A stretch of DNA of 64,000 nt. It comes from Oscillospiraceae bacterium (lineage in GTDB: Bacteria > Bacillota > Clostridia > Oscillospirales > CAG-272). Under the pieces are notes generated by a model. It had not been told where the DNA came from and searched no databases. It saw nothing but the letters and a program-made list of their open reading frames with translations. The position numbers and the translations under genes are program-made. Location: the NCBI GenBank assembly GCA_015063955.1, contig SVTD01000003.1, forward strand, positions 1 to 64,000. Direction: 5' to 3'. This document shows positions 9,586 through 16,985 of the stretch, in pieces (positions within the stretch are counted from its first letter, which is position 1; every line of letters starts with the position of its first letter).

Positions 9586-9623
9586 GCCGTTAGTCTTACG
9601 AATCTAAAGAATTGGTGTTAATT

Positions 9624-10478
9624 ATGAACTTTTGTCCGAATTGTAATACTCCTGCAGGCGAAAACCACACGTTCTGCGCATCCTGCGGAGCAAGCCTGAT
9701 AAAAGAGACACAACAGCCGAAGGCTCCCCATTGCCCAAATTGCGGAGCTGAAGTTGGCGATAATCATTCCTTCTGTCCTTTTTGCGGTACTGAAGTGGCG
9801 AAGCCGCAACCCCGTCTGTGTCCAAACTGCGGCGCCGCGGCTGAGGGTAATCACACCTTCTGCCCCTTCTGCGGCACGGGGCTCAACGCAGCCCCCAAAA
9901 GACCTGCCGGAGGAGAATCCATAACCTGTCCTAACTGTGACTCAATAGTAAGACCGTATAACGGTCTTTGCCCCTTCTGCGGAACAGAGCTTCTTTCTCC
10001 CGCATATAAAACGAATCCCACGCCCCGTCCCTCAGCTGCTGAAAAAAACAGACATAAGCTCCATTGTCCTTCCTGCAAATCGAATAATCTTGACAATGCC
10101 ACAGAATCAAACGTAAGCGCCGGAATGGGAATCACCAAAGGCAATTATACCGGAATGGTTTTTAGCAACGAGCATAAGCATTACTGGATCTGCCGAGACT
10201 GCGGAGAAAAATTCAGAAATATCCAGAGCCTTGAGGAAGAGATCAAAAGCGAGAGCTTTGTTCCCAATTGTTGCAAGGTTTGCTTCTTTTTTATGCTGTT
10301 TGCCGTTCTGTTTTTCGGATTTACGGCAATGGCTATGCAGATCGAGATCCTTCGGTACTGTACCGTGTTTGCACTGGTAGGCTGCGCCATCACACTCCTT
10401 TTGTGGGCGGTTTTTGCAAAACACGTGAATAAGCTCAAGGACGAGCTTGATTACCTTAAAACAGAATGCTTTAATTAA
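9624..10478 (+). CDS. Multi-zinc-ribbon membrane protein
   Basis: Repeated CPNCxxxxxxxxxFCPFCG zinc ribbons, then two TM helices. Confidence 0.85.
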   Translation: MNFCPNCNTPAGENHTFCASCGASLIKETQQPKAPHCPNCGAEVGDNHSFCPFCGTEVAKPQPRLCPNCGAAAEGNHTFCPFCGTGLNAAPKRPAGGESITCPNCDSIVRPYNGLCPFCGTELLSPAYKTNPTPRPSAAEKNRHKLHCPSCKSNNLDNATESNVSAGMGITKGNYTGMVFSNEHKHYWICRDCGEKFRNIQSLEEEIKSESFVPNCCKVCFFFMLFAVLFFGFTAMAMQIEILRYCTVFALVGCAITLLLWAVFAKHVNKLKDELDYLKTECFN

Positions 10479-10485
10479 AGAATCA

Positions 10486-10515
10486 AGGCTGTTGTATTCC
10501 CACAACAGCCTTTAC
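10486..10515 (+). terminator. Rho-independent terminator
   Basis: AAGGCTGTTGT-attccc-ACAACAGCCTTT. Confidence 0.75.
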
Positions 10516-10629
10516 TCTGTCAAAAGACACCTGTCTTCGCTAAAATCACCCGATATGTTCGGGAACTATATCCAATCATCAGCAAATCATAAATGATTTT
10601 TCCTTATTTCGTATTAAAAAAGCAGGGAG

Positions 10630-11343
10630 ATGATGAACATTAAGAAAATAAAGGCCTATCTCGGCTTTGAGGTGCTTATGATCGTTTCGGTGGTCGGACT
10701 GAATATAGCGTTCTTTTTCGATCATGCCGCAGAGGCGATCATTTTTAAATCGGCTGCCGGTCTGTTTTTCGTTGCGGCAGGCTTGTGCGGATACCTGCAA
10801 AATAAAGATAACCGTGCCTTTTTCCGCCCGGTATTTATCGCAATTCTTTGCTGTATGGCAGGGGACGTATTCCTTGCCCTTGATAGCGACGGACTTCTTT
10901 TTCTCCTTGGCGTAGTAAGCTTTGGTGCTGCCCACGTACTGTTTTCCGTTGCCTTTTGCAAAAAGTCTCCCGTAAAAAAAACAGATATTGTCGCCGCGGC
11001 CGTGCTGCTGCTTGGATTCACACTAAGCCTGTTTTTCGTTGATCTTGAATTCAGGGGGCTGCTCCCGGTCGTTATCCTGTATGCGGCGATCATTGCTTTT
11101 ATGGCAATAAAGGCGCTGTCTCTGTGGCCATACCGCAAAGAAGAGCCTGCCTGCATAAAGCTGCTGACCGTCGGGGGAGTTTTGTTTCTCATCTCGGATC
11201 TTGTGCTTCTGTTCTGGCTGTTCGGAACTGATCCCCAAAAGCCCGTCCAGTCTGTAAACTGGGTGCTCTACTATTCATCACAGCTCTGCACCACCGCCGC
11301 ACTTAACGAATACGTAAGCGTTACATCAAATCAAAAAGCGTGA
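10630..11343 (+). CDS. YhhN/TMEM86-like (lysoplasmalogenase family) membrane protein
   Basis: Multi-TM, CCMAGDVFLALD...LLFLLGVVSFGAAHVLF pattern typical of YhhN family. Confidence 0.75.
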   Translation: MMNIKKIKAYLGFEVLMIVSVVGLNIAFFFDHAAEAIIFKSAAGLFFVAAGLCGYLQNKDNRAFFRPVFIAILCCMAGDVFLALDSDGLLFLLGVVSFGAAHVLFSVAFCKKSPVKKTDIVAAAVLLLGFTLSLFFVDLEFRGLLPVVILYAAIIAFMAIKALSLWPYRKEEPACIKLLTVGGVLFLISDLVLLFWLFGTDPQKPVQSVNWVLYYSSQLCTTAALNEYVSVTSNQKA

Positions 11344-11370
11344 GCCCATCAAAGGCTCACGCTTTTTCTT
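11335..11370. terminator. Bidirectional terminator between YhhN gene and spoIVB 3' fragment
   Basis: AAAAAGCGTGAGCC-catcaaa-GGCTCACGCTTTTTC. Confidence 0.75.
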
Positions 11371-11515
11371 ACCCCGCCGCGTCCATCATATTCTCGATAA
11401 ATATCCCATACCCGCGGCAGGGATCGGATACGAGGACGCGGATGACGGCGCCGATAAGCTTTCCGTCCTGCACTACGGGAGAGCCTGACACGAGTGTGTC
11501 AATATAGGACCAACA
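11369..11515 (-). pseudogene. Partial in-frame copy of the spoIVB 3' end (copy 1): CWSYIDTLVSGSPVVQDGKLIGAVIRVLVSDPCRGYGIFIENMMDAAG*
   Basis: Near-identical to the last ~40 codons of the intact spoIVB-like gene at 14177-15193; own stop codon at 11369; contains SGSP but lacks the rest of the peptidase. Confidence 0.88.
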
Positions 11516-11517
11516 AA

Positions 11518-12075
11518 TCAGGAAGCAGAATCGTCATCATTTTCCTTGTTTTCACGCAGATATTTTTGCCAGGCTTCAGTATATCGACATTCCCATTTTA
11601 CAGTGGTGATTGCGCTATAATTGATTTCCCAGCCATCATCCCAAACACCGTTTGCATCAAAGGACTTGAAATGAAGCTTGTTTTTAAGGGCTTTTTCCAC
11701 AACGCCAATTAAGAATTTATCCTCTATCTCATCTTCAATAATTACGAAGCAACCCATTTCCTTGAGGGAAGAAAAAATGCTTTGCCAACTGGAAATATCC
11801 ACCTGCGGCATTTTGATTTTCTCGTGAGTGCCATTGAATTTGTTGATGATATTACATAGATCGTCTTTAATCTCAACTTTCTTCAATTGCGATATCTTTC
11901 GTATGCAATAACCGTCCAAAATAAAATCGTCTTCTTCCTGTCCTAACAGAAATTTATCGTTTACGGCATTCGGGTAGTAATAGTGGTAGTTCTTATCGTA
12001 ACTAAAGTAACAACGACAAATTTCCGTTTCCGAGATCCCTCTGCTTATAATATCTATTTTTTCTTGCTTCTTCAT
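11518..12075 (-). CDS. Hypothetical protein, possible cassette cargo
   Basis: 185-aa ORF, RBS AGGCGGTGAAAATATG, TATAAT upstream; lower GC than neighbours. Confidence 0.8.
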   Translation of the reverse strand: MKKQEKIDIISRGISETEICRCYFSYDKNYHYYYPNAVNDKFLLGQEEDDFILDGYCIRKISQLKKVEIKDDLCNIINKFNGTHEKIKMPQVDISSWQSIFSSLKEMGCFVIIEDEIEDKFLIGVVEKALKNKLHFKSFDANGVWDDGWEINYSAITTVKWECRYTEAWQKYLRENKENDDDSAS

Positions 12076-12119
12076 ATTTTCACCGCCTTTTCTTTAATTA
12101 TAGCACAAGGTGGTGAAAT

Positions 12120-12155
12120 AGCAATAAAAAACAGGCGGGAATTTACTCCCGCCTT
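12120..12155 (-). terminator. Terminator following spoIVB 3' fragment copy 2
   Basis: minus strand GGCGGGAG-taaatt-CCCGCCTGTTTTTTATT. Confidence 0.75.
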
Positions 12156-12159
12156 ATGA

Positions 12160-12306
12160 TCATGATGCCGCATCCATCATATTTTCTACAAAAATTCCGT
12201 AGCCCTTAGTAGGATCGGAGACGAGGACGTGGGTGACGGCGCCGACGAGCTTTCCGTCCTGCACTACGGGAGAGCCTGACACGGACGTGTCAATATAGGA
12301 CCAACA
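12160..12306 (-). pseudogene. Partial in-frame copy of the spoIVB 3' end (copy 2): CWSYIDTSVSGSPVVQDGKLVGAVTHVLVSDPTKGYGIFVENMMDAAS*
   Basis: Same 5' junction as copy 1 (TGTTGGTCCTATATTGACAC....GTGTCAGG) and own stop codon. Confidence 0.88.
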
Positions 12307-12320
12307 CACGTCTGTTAATT

Positions 12321-12758
12321 TTAGGTGTTTACGGGTTCTCCGTATTCACGCTTCATCGCATCTACGGAAACGATCCACTGCTTACCGAATTTGCAAACAT
12401 CAACACCGTTTACAAGCTTTCCGTATGAGATCGCCTTTCTCAGCGTGCTCTCGTTAAGATTCCATAAGAACGTGGCATCGCTGAAGGCCATAAGTCCGTC
12501 AAAGGGTGTTTCTATCGTTTTTCCGTTGGCCCACAGTTCATCGCAGGAAATGTCTATATCATCATTCCAGACGATTCCGTATCCGCCCTGATCTACCGTA
12601 ACGTTATAAAACAAGGAACGGTCCTCCTTAAGGGGAGAAAACATTTTGTATTTTTCAAAAAGCTGACCAACTTCATACACCTTGGTAACACCCTCTGAAA
12701 ACTGAATGGTGAGCCTGTACTCAGGCAGCGCAGTTACACTTTTAACCTTATGAAACAT
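12321..12758 (-). CDS. DUF2442 domain protein
   Basis: YRLTIQFSEGVTKVYEVGQLFEKYKMFSPLKEDRSLFYNVTVDQGGYGIVWNDDIDISCDELWANG is typical DUF2442. Confidence 0.85.
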   Translation of the reverse strand: MFHKVKSVTALPEYRLTIQFSEGVTKVYEVGQLFEKYKMFSPLKEDRSLFYNVTVDQGGYGIVWNDDIDISCDELWANGKTIETPFDGLMAFSDATFLWNLNESTLRKAISYGKLVNGVDVCKFGKQWIVSVDAMKREYGEPVNT

Positions 12759-12768
12759 AAATTCCTCC

Positions 12769-13023
12769 TTATTCCAAAGGACTAAGAGCTATAAACTCCT
12801 GTGTTTCCCAGATCTTCATAAGCTCATCTCTGTGAAGATCATTCCACTCAAGAACCATTTCAAGCGCCTTTCGCGGCAATTCACCCTCAAGCACCTTTCC
12901 GTCCTGAATACATATTGCCGCCATATGTTCACCGTATATTGCGTGAAAATGGGGCGGATTGTGTTCCGATTGCTGAAAATACATTCTGATTATTATTCCG
13001 TAAAACCGCGCAAGCACAGGCAT
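12769..13023 (-). CDS. DUF4160 domain protein
   Basis: IIIRMYFQQSEHNPPHFHAIYGEHMAAICIQDGKVLEGELPRKALEMVLEW is typical DUF4160; adjacent DUF2442 partner. Confidence 0.87.
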   Translation of the reverse strand: MPVLARFYGIIIRMYFQQSEHNPPHFHAIYGEHMAAICIQDGKVLEGELPRKALEMVLEWNDLHRDELMKIWETQEFIALSPLE

Positions 13024-13055
13024 TGTGACACCGCTCCTTTCTATTCTTCAACCTA

Positions 13056-13084
13056 ATTATATCACGGTACCGTGATGCTGTCAA
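13056..13084 (-). promoter_or_regulatory. Promoter TTGACA-N17-TATAAT with palindromic operator ATCACGGTACCGTGAT in the spacer
   Basis: -35 = complement of 13079-13084, -10 = complement of 13056-13061; perfect 16-bp palindrome at 13061-13076. Confidence 0.8.
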
Positions 13085-13200
13085 TAGCTTATTATTACAC
13101 ACGATTCAAGAGTCCACACACAAAATAAGACGTTGCCATTACCGTCGGGCAGGGTTATAATATTACCGTAAGCTTACAAAATACGTTTTTGGAGATATTT

Positions 13201-14124
13201 ATGAATACAACTGTTTTTTCCGAGAATTTAAAGAAATTCCGAATTGCCAAGAATATGACGCAGGAACAGGTAGCAGAAATACTTTGCGTTAATGCTCAGA
13301 CCGTTTCAAGGTGGGAATGCTCTAGCACTATGCCTGACGTTATGACACTTCCCGTGCTTGCGAAGCTTTACGGCGTGACTGTGGACGATCTCTACAAAAA
13401 GCATTCCGTTGCTTATGATAACTATGCACAGCGACTGTCCTCCGTTTATGAAAAAAGCCGCGATCCCGAGGATTTTTTGCGCTGTGTGCTTGAATACAAA
13501 AAGCTGATAAAAAACGGAGAGCTCTCTATGTCAGACAAATGGAACTATGCCACGGTTCACCATTTTATGCTGCGCCACTGTAAAAACGTTGCGTTGGAAT
13601 GGTATGACAAGGCAATAGCAGACGGTCCCAATGAGGACCCACACATCTACAGTCGGGCGCGTGCGCTGAGAGCAGACCTTATGAATGAGCTCGGAAAGAT
13701 CGACACGGTGATCGCAGAACAGACAGAAAAATGCAATCAATTTCCCGACAACGGAATGGAATGGGAATACCTCATTGAATCATATCTTATCGCGGGGAAA
13801 TACGAAGATGCTTTTAAAATTTACGAAGAGGCTGTAAAGCGTTTTCCCGAAAGCTGGAGGCTTTATTTCCACGGCGGCGAGATCTACGAGCATATGCAGA
13901 AATACGATGAGGCTTTTTACTGTTGGGATAAGGCAGGAGAACTTGGCACAGATTTTTATGACGAATACTACGCAAAGGCATCCTGCTACGACGATATGGG
14001 AGAGTATGAGAAAGCCTCTAAGATATATCAGGAAATTGCAGAAAAGCTTTTGGCAGACGGCTATGATGAGGAAGCTGAAATGGCAAAAGAAGAATCCTTA
14101 CGCATCAAGCTGAAAATAAAGTAA
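13201..14124 (+). CDS. XRE-family HTH regulator with C-terminal TPR repeats
   Basis: LKKFRIAKNMTQEQVAEILCVNAQTVSRWECSSTMPDVMTLPVLAKLYGVTVDDLY HTH; TPR-like repeats; promoter TTGCCA-N17-TATAAT at 13133-13161. Confidence 0.88.
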   Translation: MNTTVFSENLKKFRIAKNMTQEQVAEILCVNAQTVSRWECSSTMPDVMTLPVLAKLYGVTVDDLYKKHSVAYDNYAQRLSSVYEKSRDPEDFLRCVLEYKKLIKNGELSMSDKWNYATVHHFMLRHCKNVALEWYDKAIADGPNEDPHIYSRARALRADLMNELGKIDTVIAEQTEKCNQFPDNGMEWEYLIESYLIAGKYEDAFKIYEEAVKRFPESWRLYFHGGEIYEHMQKYDEAFYCWDKAGELGTDFYDEYYAKASCYDDMGEYEKASKIYQEIAEKLLADGYDEEAEMAKEESLRIKLKIK

Positions 14125-14138
14125 TCCTGAAAGTATTT

Positions 14139-14175
14139 GGCAAAAGAATGGGGCAGTTGAAAAACCGCCCCATTC
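14139..14175 (-). terminator. Terminator of the spoIVB-like gene
   Basis: GAATGGGGC-ggtttttcaact-GCCCCATTC followed by TTTTG on minus strand. Confidence 0.7.
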
Positions 14176-14176
14176 G

Positions 14177-15193
14177 TTATTCAGCCGCGTCCATCATATT
14201 ATCGATAAATATCCCATACCCGCGGCAGGGATCGGAGACGAGGACGTGAGTGACGGCGCCGACGAGCTTTCCGTCCTGCACTACGGGAGAGCCTGACATT
14301 CCGCGGACTATTCCTCCGGTTTTTTCAATAAGGGAGGTATCGCTGACCGTTATGAGAAAATTCTTATTCTTTTCCCCCGAGTCCTCAAGGCAGGTGATCT
14401 CTACGCTGTATTCACAGACGCCCTCACCGTCCACCGTTGAAAGGATGGTTGCACCGCCGTTCTTTACCTGCCCCTTTGGCATAAGCTCTATTTCCCGTGC
14501 TTCAAACCCTTCCGGAAGAACAGTGATATATCCGAATACTCCTCTCTGAGTATTCTTATTCACAACTCCAAGCTTTTCGGAATGAAAATCTCCTTTAAGC
14601 TCTCCCGGCTCTCCTTCCTTTCCCTTTATAACACCGGAAACTGTTACCTCAGAAACAACTCCCTTTGAAAAATCGCACAGCTCTCCCGTATCGCTTTTCA
14701 GAATACCGTGACCGAGTCCGCCGAATCTGCCCGTGTCCTTTTCTATATAGGTAACGGTGCCAAGCCCGGCCGTGGAATCCTCAAGCCATATGCCAAGGCG
14801 CCATTCTCCCGTTTCCTTTGACAGTACCGGCTCAACCTCTACGGACAGCTCCTCTTTTCCCCTCAGTATACCAAATCTTACAGACGCACCGTTACCGCCT
14901 TTTACGGCTACAGTCACGTCGTGGGCGCAGGTTACCTCTTTGCCGTCTATCATTTTTATAATATCGTTTTCCATAAGCCCCGCATCCTTTGCAGGTGACA
15001 GGATACCGTTTTCGGTTTCTATTTCGTCAAAGCCGCCGATCTTCAGCTCCCCCGTCTGAAAGCTTACTCCGAAGGGCATACCGCCGAGGATCACCGTTTT
15101 CTTCTTTCCCTTAGCCGAAGCCGCAGGACATAAAAGAATGAGAAGTGCCAAGGATACGGCAACTGCGCTCCTCACTTTATTTATATATTTCAT
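14177..15193 (-). CDS. spoIVB: SpoIVB-like serine peptidase (PDZ + S55 peptidase domain)
   Basis: PDZ-like region (SPAKDAGLMENDIIKMIDGKEV), GGLGHGILKSDTG and IVRGMSGSPVVQDGKLVGAVTHVLVSDPCRGYGIFIDNM S55 motifs; ATG at 15193 with GGAGGCAAT RBS. Confidence 0.92.
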   Translation of the reverse strand: MKYINKVRSAVAVSLALLILLCPAASAKGKKKTVILGGMPFGVSFQTGELKIGGFDEIETENGILSPAKDAGLMENDIIKMIDGKEVTCAHDVTVAVKGGNGASVRFGILRGKEELSVEVEPVLSKETGEWRLGIWLEDSTAGLGTVTYIEKDTGRFGGLGHGILKSDTGELCDFSKGVVSEVTVSGVIKGKEGEPGELKGDFHSEKLGVVNKNTQRGVFGYITVLPEGFEAREIELMPKGQVKNGGATILSTVDGEGVCEYSVEITCLEDSGEKNKNFLITVSDTSLIEKTGGIVRGMSGSPVVQDGKLVGAVTHVLVSDPCRGYGIFIDNMMDAAE

Positions 15194-15475
15194 ATTGCCT
15201 CCATTCTGGACTTTATGATTATTTCGTACAGCTTTAATTTGTGCAGAACTCATCCTTTGTATGAATTGAAAAATTATAGACCGCTTCAAAACTTATCCAT
15301 TTTGCTTTTCTACATCCATTTTAGTCAATTGTATAAATTGTATTCAAGCCGGTTGCTTTTAGTCAATCACCTAAAACCCGTATCCCCTGATTTCATTGGA
15401 GATTTTTCTTTCAGTAATATTTTTTATCACGCGAGAATACAGTATATAAATCTCATTATTTCGGAGGCTTACCTG

Positions 15476-15760
15476 ATGGCTTGCAACACAAACGCTCTTT
15501 CGGGCAAAATAGTTATAAATATTTGCGATGCCCGAAAGCTCGGGCACATAATAAACTACGAGATAGACCTTTGCGACGGGCGGATAACTGCCGTTTTCGT
15601 TCCCGGTGAGGGCGGATTTCTCGGTCTTTCCAGAAGGAACGACATCCGCATCCCCTGGGACAGGATAAAGAAGATCGGAGAGGACGCCATTCTCGTTGAC
15701 GTTCCTCCGCGCCCCGCAGAATGCGCTCACCCTCCTCAGAAAAAGCATATTTTTCATTGA
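15476..15760 (+). CDS. YlmC/YmxH family PRC-barrel sporulation protein
   Basis: 94-aa protein: GKIVINICDARKLGHIINYEIDLCDGRITAVFVPGEGGFLGLSRRNDIRIPWDRIKKIGEDAILVD; RBS CGGAGG; ORF track start is further upstream. Confidence 0.88.
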   Translation: MACNTNALSGKIVINICDARKLGHIINYEIDLCDGRITAVFVPGEGGFLGLSRRNDIRIPWDRIKKIGEDAILVDVPPRPAECAHPPQKKHIFH

Positions 15761-15765
15761 AATCA

Positions 15766-15797
15766 CGGTCACAGCTCTTTGCTGTGACCTGTTTTTT
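15766..15797 (+). terminator. Rho-independent terminator
   Basis: GGTCACAGC-tcttt-GCTGTGACC-TGTTTTTTATT. Confidence 0.8.
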
Positions 15798-15869
15798 ATT
15801 AGATTGACAAACGGGGGAATATATAGTATAATAGCTTATATATATTTATTTTTAAGGATGGGTTACGTT

Positions 15870-16970
15870 ATGATCAAAGTACTTTCCGTTTTCGGTACAA
15901 GACCTGAAACTATAAAGATGGCTCCCCTGGTTAAGGAGCTTGCTACACGTCCCGAGATCGAAAGCATCGTTTGCGTTACCGGTCAGCACCGTCAGATGCT
16001 GGATCAGGTTCTCTCGGCTTTTGATATCAAGCCCGATTACGACCTCGATATTATGCGCGACGGACAGACTCTTACCGACATCACCGTCCGTGTTCTTGAG
16101 GGCATGAACAAGGTCATCGCCGAGGTTCAGCCCCACATCGTTCTCGTTCACGGCGATACATCCACAGCATTTGCTTCAGCAATGTCTGCTTTCTATAACA
16201 GAGTACCCATAGGCCACGTTGAGGCAGGCCTTCGTACCTACAACAAGTACTCCCCCTATCCCGAGGAGATCAACCGTCAGTTCATCGGCACCGTTGCGGA
16301 TATGAACTTCTCTCCCACGGAGAAGGCAAAGCAGAACCTTATCAATGAGGGCAAGGATGCCTCTACCATCTACGTTACCGGTAACACCGCCATCGATACG
16401 ATGAAGCTCACCGTCCGCGAGGATTATTCCGACGAGACGGTCGAGTGGGCAAAGGATTCCCGCCTTATCGTTCTCACAGCTCACCGCCGCGAGAACATCG
16501 GAGAGACGATGAGAGGTATGTTCCGTGCTATCAAGCGCATCTGCGAAAAGCATACCGACGTTAAGGTAGTTTATCCCGTTCACCTTAATCCCGCAGTCGT
16601 AGCTGCTGCAAACGAGGTTCTCGGAGATATGGACCGCGTCCGTCTCATCAAGCCCCTTGAGGTATTTGAATTCCACAATCTTCTTGCGAAGTCCTATATC
16701 ATCCTTACAGACTCCGGCGGAATCCAGGAGGAGGCTCCCTCTCTCCATAAGCCCGTTATCGTTCTCCGCGATACCACCGAGCGCCCCGAGGGCGTTGAGG
16801 CAGGAACACTCAAGCTTGCGGGTACTGACGAAAATGTTATCTACGGTATGATCGACGAGCTTCTTACAAGCTCAGAGCAGTACGAAAAAATGGCAAGTGC
16901 AAAGAACCCCTACGGCGACGGCTACGCTTCCAGAAGAATTGCCGATGCCATTATCGAAAAATTTTCATAA
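15870..16970 (+). CDS. wecB: UDP-N-acetylglucosamine 2-epimerase (non-hydrolysing)
   Basis: FGTRPETIKMAPLV, VTGQHRQMLDQVL, VHGDTSTAFAS, GHVEAGLRT, LTDSGGIQEEAPSL motifs. Confidence 0.95.
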   Translation: MIKVLSVFGTRPETIKMAPLVKELATRPEIESIVCVTGQHRQMLDQVLSAFDIKPDYDLDIMRDGQTLTDITVRVLEGMNKVIAEVQPHIVLVHGDTSTAFASAMSAFYNRVPIGHVEAGLRTYNKYSPYPEEINRQFIGTVADMNFSPTEKAKQNLINEGKDASTIYVTGNTAIDTMKLTVREDYSDETVEWAKDSRLIVLTAHRRENIGETMRGMFRAIKRICEKHTDVKVVYPVHLNPAVVAAANEVLGDMDRVRLIKPLEVFEFHNLLAKSYIILTDSGGIQEEAPSLHKPVIVLRDTTERPEGVEAGTLKLAGTDENVIYGMIDELLTSSEQYEKMASAKNPYGDGYASRRIADAIIEKFS

Positions 16971-16985
16971 TTTCAAGGAGGCAAT

